Positions 7,747-15,481 of a DNA stretch of 32,503 bases are shown piece by piece. Position 1 is the first letter of the stretch, and every line of letters begins with the position of its first letter. The stretch lies in assembly GCA_046727855.1 (NCBI GenBank), contig JBKPDL010000166.1, forward strand, positions 1-32,503. The letters are read 5' to 3'. The notes beneath the pieces are model-generated. The model saw only the letters and a program-made list of their open reading frames with translations. It was not told where the DNA came from and made no database searches. Position numbers and translations under genes: made by a program. The stretch comes from DASPWV01 sp046727855 (GTDB lineage Bacteria > Acidobacteriota > Vicinamibacteria > Vicinamibacterales > UBA2999).

Positions 7747-8103
7747 TCATTGCTCGAACCACATCCGGGTTGCGATGAGCACGAGTGTGACGGCAAACAC
7801 ACGGCGCAACATGAGATCAGAAATCGCCTGCGCCCAGCGTCCGCCGGCAAAGACGCCCGCGGCAAAACCGAGCGCGAGCAACGCCGCTATGCGCAGATCG
7901 ACATGACCCTGGCGGTAATACTCGAGGAAACCGAACAGACCAATGGGCAACAACAAGGTCGCCAATGAGGTGCCTTGCGCCTCATGCTGTGACATTTTGA
8001 ACACGTACACCAACGCCGGCACGATGAAGACGCCGCCACCGAGGCCAATTAGTCCAGAGATGATGCCGGTTGCCAGCCCGATGAGAATCGCAACAACTGC
8101 CAT
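7747..8103 (-). CDS. TauE/SafE family membrane protein, short form
   Basis: A 118-residue inner-membrane protein with about four hydrophobic helices. The first holds the family signature GLIGLGGGVFIVPALVYVF (about residues 18-36), and HEAQGTSLATLLLP follows. Family members are probable sulfite/sulfonate or other anion exporters. Full-length members have about 250 residues in two repeats of this unit. Stand-alone half-size versions of 115-120 residues are common and presumably dimerise, so I do not call this one truncated: it ends naturally after a last helix (ALTLVLIATRMWFEQ-like end). The start ATG is at 8101-8103. Neighbours are gene stubs and give no functional hint. Confidence 0.8.
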   Translation of the reverse strand: MAVVAILIGLATGIISGLIGLGGGVFIVPALVYVFKMSQHEAQGTSLATLLLPIGLFGFLEYYRQGHVDLRIAALLALGFAAGVFAGGRWAQAISDLMLRRVFAVTLVLIATRMWFEQ

Positions 8104-8226
8104 ATGAGTTTCCTAACCGCGTTGCTTCGAGGGAGTCCCTGTACGGACGGACTGCGCGTAAGTCCCTTAGTGCATTTGTCCTGTCACCTCGCGACGGCGA
8201 TTTGCATCTCCGCTTAGGGAGCGGCA

Positions 8227-8532
8227 ATGATAGCCAAGCGCTACGACATTCTCGCATTCGGTGCCCACCCGGATGATCTCGAAGCGGTCATGGGCGAAAC
8301 AGCGACCAAGCTCGCCGCCAAGGGACGATCGATTCTGTTCGTCGCCCTGTGCGACGGCGAACCGACACGCTACGGTCAGACTGGCGAGCGTACACGACAG
8401 GCGCTCAAAGCGGCGTCGATTCTCGGCGTGGATCGCCACGCGCTGGCCTCGGAGAGTACAAATTTGACTCCTCCTCGTGACGTGGTCACAACGACTACAT
8501 GGCCCGCAACGTCGTCGGCGCTCGCGAGCTGA
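8227..8532 (+). pseudogene. truncated PIG-L/LmbE-family deacetylase
   Basis: The N-terminal half of a zinc-dependent N-acetylglucosaminyl deacetylase fold: YDILAFGAHPDDLEAVMGET with the AHPDDLE metal/catalytic motif at residues 12-18, then LFVALCDGEPTRYGQTGERT and AASILGVDR. The family normally runs 220-280 residues; here the similarity stops at about residue 75 (near 8450). A non-family tail follows up to TGA 8530-8532. The second metal-binding His (HPDH-type motif) is therefore missing and the product should be inactive. The deletion joins it to the antitoxin/toxin remnant that overlaps its end. Confidence 0.65.
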
Positions 8533-8605
8533 AGACCCGGCTTTCGACGACTGTCTCAATGAGGCCGCTCGCGATGAGGGACTGTCTTTAGTCACCTTCC
8601 CCTAA
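8499..8605 (+). pseudogene. collapsed Phd/YefM antitoxin - VapC-type toxin module
   Basis: From ATG 8499, frame 3 reads MARNVVGARELKTRL, the start of a Phd/YefM antitoxin. After about 15 codons it becomes meaningless and stops at 8591. From about 8537, frame 2 reads AFDDCLNEAARDEGLSLVTF and stops at TAA 8603-8605, which resembles the last 20 residues of a PIN-domain VapC toxin (D-x-x-L-N-x-A-A-x-x-E-G-L). One deletion could have joined the antitoxin start to the toxin end, removing about 200 codons. Neither product can be functional. The family assignments come from short matches. Confidence 0.5.
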
Positions 8606-8746
8606 CTCAACGGAGTTGCGCGCCGCCTGTCGCTCGAGCGCGAGCGGCCTGCTCGGCAGGACTCATATCGCGACGATTATGATTGAGTGTCCCGTGTCCG
8701 CGCCCACGACCGTGGCGCCTCGCGGTGACGACTGGAGTAGAGGGAC

Positions 8747-9391
8747 ATGCGGATCGGGATCATTGGCGGGGGGCAGATTGGCTCGACGTTGGCGAAGCTC
8801 TGGGTCGACGCGGGACACGATGTGTGCCTGTCATCGCGTCACCCGGAAGGCCTGCAATCACTGGCAAGCCAGCTGGGCACGCGCGCGTCGACAGGGACAC
8901 CGGCTGCTGCCGCAAGCTTCGGCGACGCGGTGCTTCTGGCCGTGCCGCTGAACTCGTTGCCGGAACTGGTAGCGGACATCGAACAATTGCTCGCGGGCAA
9001 AGTGGTGATGGACACGAGCAATGCGTACGAGCGGCGCGACGGCGAGATTGCGCGCGATGCAACGGCGCACCCACAGGGTTCGGCGGGATGGGCAGCCGCG
9101 ATGTTTCCCGCCAGCAAGTGGGTCAAGGCATTCAACACCGTGTACTTCAAAACGCTGGCGAGCGAGGCACATCGTGCAGGCGACCGCCTGGGCGTTCCTC
9201 TGGCAAGCGACAGCAACGACGCGCTGCAAGTCGCCGCGGCGCTGGTCCGCGACGCAGGGTTCGAGCCTGTGATAACTGGTGCTCTCGAGAGCGGACGACA
9301 ATTCGAACCCGACACCAAACTCTACAACTCGAACTTGAGCGGGTCTGAACTGCGGCGCATTCTCCCCTCGACGGGTGAAGCCCCGTCGTGA
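8747..9391 (+). CDS. NADPH-dependent F420 reductase-like oxidoreductase
   Basis: A 214-residue soluble protein with an N-terminal Rossmann fold: MRIGIIGGGQIGSTLAKLW carries the dinucleotide motif GGGQIG at residues 7-12. Then come SSRHPEGL (an Arg that could bind the NADP 2'-phosphate), VLLAVPLNSLPEL, MDTSNAYERRDG, and KWVKAFNTVYF with the conserved-looking KAFNT. This is the pattern of the F420-dependent NADP reductase/NADP-binding family (PF03807-like). Many members outside actinobacteria and archaea have no proven use of F420, so the substrate is open. The ATG has an AGAGG-type site just upstream. Length and ends look normal. Confidence 0.8.
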   Translation: MRIGIIGGGQIGSTLAKLWVDAGHDVCLSSRHPEGLQSLASQLGTRASTGTPAAAASFGDAVLLAVPLNSLPELVADIEQLLAGKVVMDTSNAYERRDGEIARDATAHPQGSAGWAAAMFPASKWVKAFNTVYFKTLASEAHRAGDRLGVPLASDSNDALQVAAALVRDAGFEPVITGALESGRQFEPDTKLYNSNLSGSELRRILPSTGEAPS

Positions 9392-9454
9392 GGCAAGCCC
9401 GACGACAGTGGTTATCATCCGTCCTGTTGGGCTTGTTGTGTGCGCCGGCGCGAC

Positions 9455-9555
9455 TCCCTGTGAATTCTCCCTCCCCGATCTCCCCGATCTCCCCCGATCT
9501 CCCCAATCTCCCTGTGAATTTCCCTCCCCGATCTCCCCGATCTCCCTGTGAATTC
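9455..9555. repeat. tandem G-run/C-run repeat between convergent genes
   Basis: TCCCTGTGAATT occurs three times (9455, 9509 and 9543). Between the copies are blocks made of an 8-10 bp unit, CTCCCCGAT with small length variants. Read on the minus strand, the block is a series of GGGG or GGG runs separated by AGATC. It lies between the convergent reductase gene (ends 9391) and surE (ends 9557). Copy-number slippage is likely, and the minus strand has the spacing needed to form G-quadruplexes. Confidence 0.8.
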
Positions 9556-9556
9556 A

Positions 9557-10402
9557 TCAGAGCGGCGATTTGGCATCAATGCGTTTCGTAATCGACGTCG
9601 GGGCCTCGTCCTCACGAACGGTCTCCGCCTCCTTCGCGGACGAGGTCGCTCGGGATGAGGACGCTGCGAGCGCCTCGTCGAGCGGATCGCGCGCCCGCAC
9701 GTCGCCGAGCCATTTCTCATCCGTCAGGTCGAGTGTTAACGGCGTCAACGAGATCCAGCGCTGTTCGACGGCCCACCGATCGGTGCCTTCCTCGGTCCCC
9801 TCGATCGGGACCACGCTGAACCAAAAGAGGTCACGTCCTTGAGGATCTTTGGTCGGCACGATTCGGCCGTCGTAATGGCGTACAGAAACACGGGTCCAGA
9901 CGAGACCCCTCGGCTCACGCGGAAAGTTGACGTTGACGAGCGGCAACGCCGGTCCGGTCATCAGCGTATGCAGGACGCGGCGTAGCCAGGGTTTGAGCCG
10001 CGCGAGATTCGACTCGTCGCCGGCTGGGACGCTCAAGGCGACGCCTCGCATCCCGAGAAGCACCGCTTGTTTGGCCGCCGCCAACGTTCCGGAATGCCAA
10101 ATCGCATTGCCGATGTTCAATCCCAGGTTGAGGCCCGACAAGACGAGATCGACTTTTTCCCAATGGTAAGCGCCAAGCGCGACACAGTCCGCGGGTGTTC
10201 CATTGACGCGATGGGCCTCGATGTTGCCGACATTGGTCCGCCGATAGGAAAGCGGCCGCGATGCGGTAATTGCATGACCCATCGCCGATTGCTCGACGTC
10301 AGGCGCCACCACGCGCACTGCTCCAAACTCGCCGGCAACCTCAGCCAGGGCCGCGATGCCCGGACTGTAAATGCCATCGTCGTTCGATACCAGAATACGC
10401 AT
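9557..10402 (-). CDS. surE: 5'/3'-nucleotidase SurE
   Basis: A 281-residue SurE survival-protein homologue that dephosphorylates nucleoside monophosphates in a metal-dependent way. The active-site residues match the family exactly: N7-D8-D9-G10 at the start (MRILVSNDDG), S39 (in PDVEQSAMGH) and N92 (in LSGLNLG). NGTPADCV and HSGTLAAA are also typical. The first 245 residues or so are standard; the last 35 are a charged Ser/Glu-rich tail (EALAASSSRATSSAKEAE) not needed for the fold. It is divergent from the kinase gene starting 10484, sharing an 81-bp intergenic region. The 3' end runs directly into the G-rich repeat. Confidence 0.95.
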   Translation of the reverse strand: MRILVSNDDGIYSPGIAALAEVAGEFGAVRVVAPDVEQSAMGHAITASRPLSYRRTNVGNIEAHRVNGTPADCVALGAYHWEKVDLVLSGLNLGLNIGNAIWHSGTLAAAKQAVLLGMRGVALSVPAGDESNLARLKPWLRRVLHTLMTGPALPLVNVNFPREPRGLVWTRVSVRHYDGRIVPTKDPQGRDLFWFSVVPIEGTEEGTDRWAVEQRWISLTPLTLDLTDEKWLGDVRARDPLDEALAASSSRATSSAKEAETVREDEAPTSITKRIDAKSPL

Positions 10403-10483
10403 GTGCTGAACGGTGCAATCCTCCAGCCATATGCCAAGTTGTTCAGGCGCAGATCTTGAAAACGATCGCCGTCGAGGTCAGCT

Positions 10484-11374
10484 GTGAGGGTCTCGCTCGT
10501 CCATAAGTCGAATGCCGGTGATGGCGGCACGTCGGATGAGATCGTTGCGGCCATCTCGCGCCACGGCCATGAGATTGTGTCGATCATTGAGAAGAAGGCT
10601 GGAGCTGAACGCCTGCTCGATCGGCCCTGCGATCTTGTGGTCGCGGCCGGCGGAGATGGCACTGTCGCTGCCGTCGCCCGTGTCATCGCCGGACGTCGCG
10701 TGCCGATGACGATCCTGCCGCTCGGCACCGCCAACAACATCGCGTTGACGCTTGGTGTCGATGGTCCCATCGACGACTTGATTGAAGGGTGGAAGGAGGC
10801 CCGCACGCGACCGCTCGACGTGGGCGTGGCGCGAGGACCGTGGGGCGAGCAGCGGTTCGTCGAAAGCGTGGGCATGGGCTTGATTCCGTCGGGTATCACA
10901 AGTGCCACATCTCGCGAACACGACGAAGGCGATCGCAGTTTGTCGAATCTCGCGCGCACGGCGCAGATCTATCGCGACGCGCTCTCACGCTTGCGTCCGC
11001 ATCATTGCACGATCACCGTCGATGGCACGCGCGTCAGCGGTGAGTTCCTCTTGATCGAGGCGCTCAACATCATGTTTGTTGGACCGAACCTGGTGTTCGC
11101 GGCCGATGCGAACCCTTCGGATGGCTTGCTTTCGGTTGCCGTCGCGCGCGAAGGCGAACGACAACAGCTCGACGAGTACTTGCGTCGTCGAGTGGAAGGA
11201 TTCGAGCGCCCGGTATCACTGCCGTCGTATCGCGGGCGCCAGATCGACATCGAAAATGCGGCTTGTGTTCATGTCGACGACGAGATCTACCGTTCAGAAC
11301 CGGGCACGCGCGTGTCGCTCGACATTGAAGGCGGCGCACTGGAGGTCTTGGTCTCGAGTCAAAATGACACATGA
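10484..11374 (+). CDS. diacylglycerol-kinase-family lipid kinase (YegS-like)
   Basis: A 296-residue cytoplasmic or membrane-associated kinase of the DAG/sphingosine-kinase fold. Catalytic-domain motifs: AAGGDGTVAAVA (GGDGT, residues 56-60, the nucleotide-binding loop) and LPLGTANNIALTL (residues 79-90). The C-terminal half is the beta-sandwich lipid domain (NIMFVGPNLVFAADANPSDG, and VDDE near the end). It probably phosphorylates a lipid or polyprenol. The start is a GTG with a GAGG about 8 bases upstream. Its last codons overlap the next gene as ATGA (11371-11374), so the peptidase gene is translationally coupled. It is divergent from surE. Confidence 0.85.
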   Translation: MRVSLVHKSNAGDGGTSDEIVAAISRHGHEIVSIIEKKAGAERLLDRPCDLVVAAGGDGTVAAVARVIAGRRVPMTILPLGTANNIALTLGVDGPIDDLIEGWKEARTRPLDVGVARGPWGEQRFVESVGMGLIPSGITSATSREHDEGDRSLSNLARTAQIYRDALSRLRPHHCTITVDGTRVSGEFLLIEALNIMFVGPNLVFAADANPSDGLLSVAVAREGERQQLDEYLRRRVEGFERPVSLPSYRGRQIDIENAACVHVDDEIYRSEPGTRVSLDIEGGALEVLVSSQNDT

Positions 11375-12534
11375 ATCGAAAAACTCTGGTTTGGGCGCTG
11401 CTGGCGATTCTCACAGCCGTCGGCAATCTTTCTGCTCAACGCCCCGCATTCGTCGAGGGGGTCGATTTGCAGGTCCCCGCTGCGCCCGTCGTCGTGGACA
11501 TCGCCGGGAAACCCACGCTGGTCTACGAGCTGCACGTCACCAATTTCAACGCTGTTGACGTGTCATTAGTACGCGTCGAAGTAATCCGCCCTGACGACGT
11601 CGTCAAGTCGATTGCCGACTACCGGAATGAGGAGCTGCGGAAACGGATTGGGCGGCCAGGGCTTCGTCGCGATCAGAAAAACACGGAGGTAATCGGCCCC
11701 GGGATGCGGGCCGTTGTGTATTTGTGGCTCGAACTGCCAGACAGTGCCGTGCCACCGCCAGCCGTGCGGCATCGCATCGAGATTGACGTTCACCGCGCAA
11801 CAGGCGTCGTGCATTCGATCGTAGAAGGCGGAACAGCCGCTCTGTCGAAAACAAAAGCGATCGCTCTTAGCCCACCGTTACGCGGCGGACCGTGGATCGC
11901 CATTTACGATCCGTTGTTGATCGGCGGGCATCGCACCGCGATCTACACGGTCAACGGCCGCGCGCGCATTCCAGGTCGTTTTGCCATCGACTTCATCCGC
12001 CTTCCCGCCGCCGGCATTCTGGACATGAATGCGGCGCACGGCGAGGATTGGAATGGTTACGGGTCGGATGTTCTCGCTGTCGCTGACGCGACGGTTGTCG
12101 CCGCGATGGACGATATCGCCGAGAACGCGGATCCGCCGCTGCCGGATGTCAAGCCCATTCTGCCTGAAAACGCGAGCGGCAACTACGTCGCACTAGATTT
12201 AGGAGATGGACGGTTCGCGTTCTACGAGCACCTGAAACACGGCACCATCGTCGTCAAGACCGGAGACCGGGTGAAGGCTCTTCAAGTGATCGGCAAACTT
12301 GGCCACTCCGGCAGCAGTTCGATGGGCCCGCACTTGCATTTCCATGTCAGCGACGCGAACTCCACGCTCGGAGCCGAAGGCTTGCCGTTCGTGTTCACGC
12401 GATTCGAGCAACAAGGGGCATTCGAGTCGATCGACGCGCTGCTTCGCGGTAGCAAGCCGACCATCGCAGCCGGCGGGCCGGTATTACGAAAGATGGAACG
12501 TCCAAGCGCCAACGCCGTGGTGGTCTTCCCGTGA
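11371..12534 (+). CDS. secreted M23-family (LytM-like) peptidase homologue
   Basis: A 387-residue exported protein: signal peptide about residues 1-22 (ALLAILTAVGNLSAQ), an N-terminal beta domain (about 30-165), then an M23 barrel (about 200-350). The HLHFHV block holds H321 and H323, and ENASGNYVALDLGDGRFAFY and GKLGHSGSSSMGPHLHFH are typical. D207 (in RFAIDF) fits the metal-binding Asp, but the usual preceding His is Arg203 here, as I recall for this acidobacterial subfamily. It may therefore be a catalytically altered or non-enzymatic cell-wall protein. The start overlaps the kinase stop (ATGA), so the two form an operon. A 247-bp gap with inverted repeats follows. Confidence 0.85.
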   Translation: MNRKTLVWALLAILTAVGNLSAQRPAFVEGVDLQVPAAPVVVDIAGKPTLVYELHVTNFNAVDVSLVRVEVIRPDDVVKSIADYRNEELRKRIGRPGLRRDQKNTEVIGPGMRAVVYLWLELPDSAVPPPAVRHRIEIDVHRATGVVHSIVEGGTAALSKTKAIALSPPLRGGPWIAIYDPLLIGGHRTAIYTVNGRARIPGRFAIDFIRLPAAGILDMNAAHGEDWNGYGSDVLAVADATVVAAMDDIAENADPPLPDVKPILPENASGNYVALDLGDGRFAFYEHLKHGTIVVKTGDRVKALQVIGKLGHSGSSSMGPHLHFHVSDANSTLGAEGLPFVFTRFEQQGAFESIDALLRGSKPTIAAGGPVLRKMERPSANAVVVFP

Positions 12535-12608
12535 ACTTAGCAGCCAAGCTTCGCCTCAAAACCGCCGAGAAAACCAAACAGTTGGCTTCGCTGCCATATG
12601 TCTTTTTT

Positions 12609-12625
12609 GCCCCGCTCCGCGGGGC
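12609..12625. other. GC-rich hairpin downstream of the M23 gene
   Basis: GCCCCGC-TCC-GCGGGGC is a perfect 7-bp stem with a 3-base loop, preceded rather than followed by six Ts on the plus strand. It therefore does not fit the standard terminator layout for either strand, but it could be the 3' end of the kinase/M23 transcript with Rho. Confidence 0.4.
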
Positions 12626-12695
12626 CTAGACATCTCCTAAGGCGCCAGGAAAACTTGCTTCAAATATCACGCTCTCAGCCTTAGGAGATGTCTAG
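12626..12695. repeat. 70-bp element with perfect 18-bp inverted repeats
   Basis: CTAGACATCTCCTAAGGC at 12626-12643 is matched exactly in reverse complement at 12678-12695, leaving a 34-base AT-richer centre. There is no coding capacity and no obvious target duplication. It looks like a MITE-type relic or the joined ends of an insertion sequence that lost its interior. As RNA it would form a long hairpin downstream of the M23 gene. Confidence 0.75.
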
Positions 12696-12704
12696 AACGG
12701 TGAC

Positions 12705-12721
12705 ATTACCTCGGAGGTAAT
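12705..12721. promoter_or_regulatory. 17-base palindrome ATTACCTC-G-GAGGTAAT
   Basis: An 8+8 palindrome around a single G lies 10 bases after the 70-bp inverted-repeat element and 60 bp before the alpha/beta hydrolase gene. It could be an operator for that gene, or part of the same mobile-element relic. Neither is proven. Confidence 0.4.
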
Positions 12722-12781
12722 TGCCGGACGTGCGGTCGCTCCCTGATCCTTCGAACAACATCCTTCAGGGGGCGCGACAGT

Positions 12782-13714
12782 ATGGATAGGCGAGATGTTC
12801 TGAAATCGGTTGTTTCGGTCGCCGCGGGAACAGGCGCTATCTCAGCAACGCGATCATCGGCGATGCAGCAAACCGCATCATCCAGTCAGCGCAAACGGTC
12901 AGGGCCGTACGTCGCCACGCGCGACGGCGAGTGTCTGTTCTACAAGGATTGGGGAACGGGACGGCCCGTCGTCTTTCTCGCCGCCTGGGCGCTTCCCTCC
13001 GACATGTGGGACTACCAGATGGTGCCGCTCACCGAAGCGGGACTGCGTTGCGTCGGGTACGATCGGCGCGGGCATGGCCGCTCGAGTCGCGCCGGAACGG
13101 GTTACGACTACGACACGCTTGCTGATGATCTTGGGACCGTGCTCGACGCGCTGGATCTGCGCGAGGTCACACTGGTCGGCATGTCCATGGCGGGCGGCGA
13201 GATGGTCCGCTATCTCACGCGGCATGGTGCGCGTCGCATCGCGCGCGTCGTGTTCGTTGCCACCGCCGCAACGCCATTTCTCACGCAAACGACGGATAAC
13301 CCCGGCGGGATTCCGGCCGACCGATTCGAAGCGTTCCGGCGGAATCTCCTGATGCGCGACTATCCGAAATGGATGGAAGACAACCGCCAACCGTTCTTCG
13401 TTCCCGAGACTTCGCCGCAAATGCAGGAGTGGGTCAAGCTCCTGATGCTAGGCACGTCGCTGAAAGCGCTCGTCGATTGCAGCCGAAGCACGACGTCGAC
13501 AGACTTTCGGCCTGAATTGCCCAAGATCAACGTGCCGACGCTGCTCATCCATGGTGACAAGGACGTGTCCGCGCCGCTGGATCTGACCGGGCGTCCCACC
13601 GCCAAGCTCATTCCCGGCGCCGAACTGAAGATTTACGAAAACGCGCCGCATGGGCTCTTCCTGACGCACATGGAGCGGTTGACTCGTGACATTCAGACGT
13701 TTGCGACGTCATGA
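12782..13714 (+). CDS. Tat-exported alpha/beta hydrolase
   Basis: A 310-residue protein. Residues 1-28 look like a twin-arginine signal (DRRDVLKSVVSVAAG), so export folded to the periplasm is likely. The hydrolase fold follows: YDRRGHGRSSR (residues 93-103), the nucleophile elbow GMSMAGGE with Ser135, LLIHGDKDVSAP with Asp261 and NAPHGLFLTH with His290, giving a complete catalytic triad. The elbow is G-x-S-x-A instead of the usual G-x-S-x-G, like a variant of the non-haem chloroperoxidase/esterase group. The substrate is unknown. An MmyB-like regulator starts 25 bp downstream on the same strand and may control it. Confidence 0.85.
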   Translation: MDRRDVLKSVVSVAAGTGAISATRSSAMQQTASSSQRKRSGPYVATRDGECLFYKDWGTGRPVVFLAAWALPSDMWDYQMVPLTEAGLRCVGYDRRGHGRSSRAGTGYDYDTLADDLGTVLDALDLREVTLVGMSMAGGEMVRYLTRHGARRIARVVFVATAATPFLTQTTDNPGGIPADRFEAFRRNLLMRDYPKWMEDNRQPFFVPETSPQMQEWVKLLMLGTSLKALVDCSRSTTSTDFRPELPKINVPTLLIHGDKDVSAPLDLTGRPTAKLIPGAELKIYENAPHGLFLTHMERLTRDIQTFATS

Positions 13715-13738
13715 TCACGCGAGGAGGTCGGAATCATC

Positions 13739-14572
13739 ATGCAATCCACTGCAGCGCACACGCGTCAGGCAGCGCGGCCTCTCGGGCATCAGCTGCGCGA
13801 ATGGCGATCGGCGCGGGGCATGAGTCAGCTCGATCTGGGGTTGCGCGCTGGATTTTCGACTCGGCACGTAAGCTTCATCGAAACGGGACGAACGCAGCCG
13901 AGCCGCCAGGCGCTGCTCGTCCTCGCTGAGGCGCTCGACGTGCCATTGCGCGAACGCAATCGGTTGCTCGAAGCGGCTGGATATGCGCACGTCTATCGCC
14001 AAACGCCGTTAGCGGCGGAGGAGATGTCGCATGTGCGTGCCGTACTGCAGTTCATCCTCGACCGACACAAGCCGTACGCGGCCATCGTCCTCGATCGCTA
14101 TTCGAACTGTTTGATGGGCAATGGGGCGTCTGCCGAACTGTTGACGTTGCTTGTCGATCCCTCGCTCATCACCGAGCACGCCAATCACTTGCGTATGGTG
14201 TTTCACCCACTAGGCGCACGCCGGTGGATCGTCAACTGGGACGAAGTGGCGCGTCACTTGATGGGGCGTGCGGAAAGGGAACTGGGCCAGTCGGCCGACG
14301 ACGAAACGGCGGCGGCGCTGCTGGCGGAACTTCGCGGGTATCACGGCGCGCCGCCACAGCGCCCGTCGTCTGCGGCAATTAAACCGGCCGATCTGCTGCT
14401 GCCGATTCACCTCAAGAAAGAAGATCTCGAACTCCGCATCTTCAGCACCATCATGACGCTGGGAACGCCACAGGACGTGACGTTGCAGGAACTGCGCATC
14501 GAGACGTTTTTTCCCGCTGATGCCGAGTCCGAGGCGCGCTGGTCAACGGTGACCACCGCCTTACGTAGCTGA
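13739..14572 (+). CDS. XRE/MmyB-like helix-turn-helix regulator
   Basis: A 277-residue DNA-binding protein. Residues about 17-72 are an XRE HTH (LREWRSARGMSQLDLGLRAG, then FSTRHVSFIETGRTQPS). The rest is the MmyB-like ligand-binding PAS-type domain (FILDRHKPYAAIVLDRYSNC, HPLGARRWIVNW, MTLGTPQDVTLQELRIETFF). In actinobacteria this domain binds fatty acids and the regulators often flank hydrolases or short-chain dehydrogenases. A GAGGAGG (13721-13727) lies 11 bases before the ATG, a slightly long spacing. The gene lies downstream of the hydrolase in the same direction and is probably co-transcribed with it or controls it. Confidence 0.9.
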   Translation: MQSTAAHTRQAARPLGHQLREWRSARGMSQLDLGLRAGFSTRHVSFIETGRTQPSRQALLVLAEALDVPLRERNRLLEAAGYAHVYRQTPLAAEEMSHVRAVLQFILDRHKPYAAIVLDRYSNCLMGNGASAELLTLLVDPSLITEHANHLRMVFHPLGARRWIVNWDEVARHLMGRAERELGQSADDETAAALLAELRGYHGAPPQRPSSAAIKPADLLLPIHLKKEDLELRIFSTIMTLGTPQDVTLQELRIETFFPADAESEARWSTVTTALRS

Positions 14573-14577
14573 ATCGC

Positions 14578-14757
14578 CTGCCCGCAATCCCCTCCGCCAC
14601 TGCCCTGTATGCTGGCCAGCCTCAGGGCGACGAAATCGTGTCGCATGGGCCGTTTATCGGAGACTCGAAGCAGGATATTGTCAGGCTTTACACGGAGTAT
14701 CGTGCCGGCCGCTTCGAGCGGATGAGCGATCTCGTACGGAGAACTCGCGTCGCCTAA
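14578..14757 (+). pseudogene. C-terminal remnant of a pirin-family protein
   Basis: No start codon fits, but from 14578 frame 1 reads ATALYAGQPQGDEIVSHGPF, then IGDSKQDIVRLYTEYRAGRF and a TAA at 14755-14757. This resembles the end of pirin-type cupins (GEPIxEPIVxxGPFVxNTxEEIxxAxxDYxxGxF). The N-terminal cupin with its metal-binding His/Glu residues is absent: the regulator gene's stop lies just upstream (14570-14572). The fragment fills most of the gap before the nitroreductase gene. Confidence 0.55.
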
Positions 14758-14803
14758 TGGCGATCTCGCCGCGCGCACGGGGCCAGGGCAGGGAGGCAGC
14801 AGC

Positions 14804-15439
14804 ATGGGTCATGTACTCGACGCCGCGCCGTTGGACACACTCTTCCGCGAGGCGCGCTCGTACTCGGCGTGGCAGCAGCGGCCAGTCTCGGATCAAACCC
14901 TGCGAGATCTCTACGAGTTATTGAAGTGGGGGCCGACCAGCGCGAATGGCGGACCAGCGCGGTTCGCGTTCCTTCGATCGAAGGAATCGAAGGAACGCCT
15001 TCGCCCGGCGCTGGCCCCGCTCAACGTTGACAAAACAATGACCGCTCCTGTTACCGTGATCGTGGCCTATGACTTGAAGTTCTACGACCACCTTCCGAAG
15101 CTGTTTCCTCACAACCCCGGGATGGCGAAGCTCTTTGCGAACAGTCCGGACCTGGTGGAAGCGACCGCAAAGCGAAATTCCAGTCTGCAGGGCGCCTACC
15201 TGATCATGGCTGCGCGCGCGCTTGGTCTCGATTGCGGGCCCATGTCCGGCTTTGATCATGCCAAGGTGGACGAAGAGTTCTTTGCCGCCGGCAAGACCTG
15301 TTTCGGCTGCGATCAGGAGTTCTTCCCCGAAGGGCATGTCAAGACGAATTTCCTCTGCAACCTAGGCTACGGCGATCCACGCTCGCTGCACCCTCGACTT
15401 CCTCGTCTGCAATTCAACGAGGCGTGTTCGCTTCTGTAA
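14804..15439 (+). CDS. nitroreductase-family protein, RutE/malonic semialdehyde reductase-like
   Basis: A 211-residue FMN-dependent oxidoreductase of the RutE/HadB branch. Family blocks are in order: ARSYSAWQQRPVSDQTLRDL, WGPTSANGGPARFAFLRS, APVTVIVAYDLKFYDHLPKL, SLQGAYLIMAARALGLDCGP, MSGFDHAKVDEEFF and VKTNFLCNLGYGDP. RutE reduces malonic semialdehyde in pyrimidine (uracil) breakdown, but no other rut gene is present here, so detoxification of reactive aldehydes or quinones is equally possible. Insertions (AAGKTCFGCDQEFFPEG, near residues 160-178) are family variable. GGGAGG about 9 bases upstream supports the ATG at 14804. Confidence 0.8.
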   Translation: MGHVLDAAPLDTLFREARSYSAWQQRPVSDQTLRDLYELLKWGPTSANGGPARFAFLRSKESKERLRPALAPLNVDKTMTAPVTVIVAYDLKFYDHLPKLFPHNPGMAKLFANSPDLVEATAKRNSSLQGAYLIMAARALGLDCGPMSGFDHAKVDEEFFAAGKTCFGCDQEFFPEGHVKTNFLCNLGYGDPRSLHPRLPRLQFNEACSLL

Positions 15440-15481
15440 GCGCTCCGGACCTGTCGACAATCACGTTTGTCTCGTTCACGC

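Noticed and set aside
7747..8103. TauE/SafE gene as another truncated gene
   Set aside because: Half-length versions of this family are common and this one has natural ends and complete helices.
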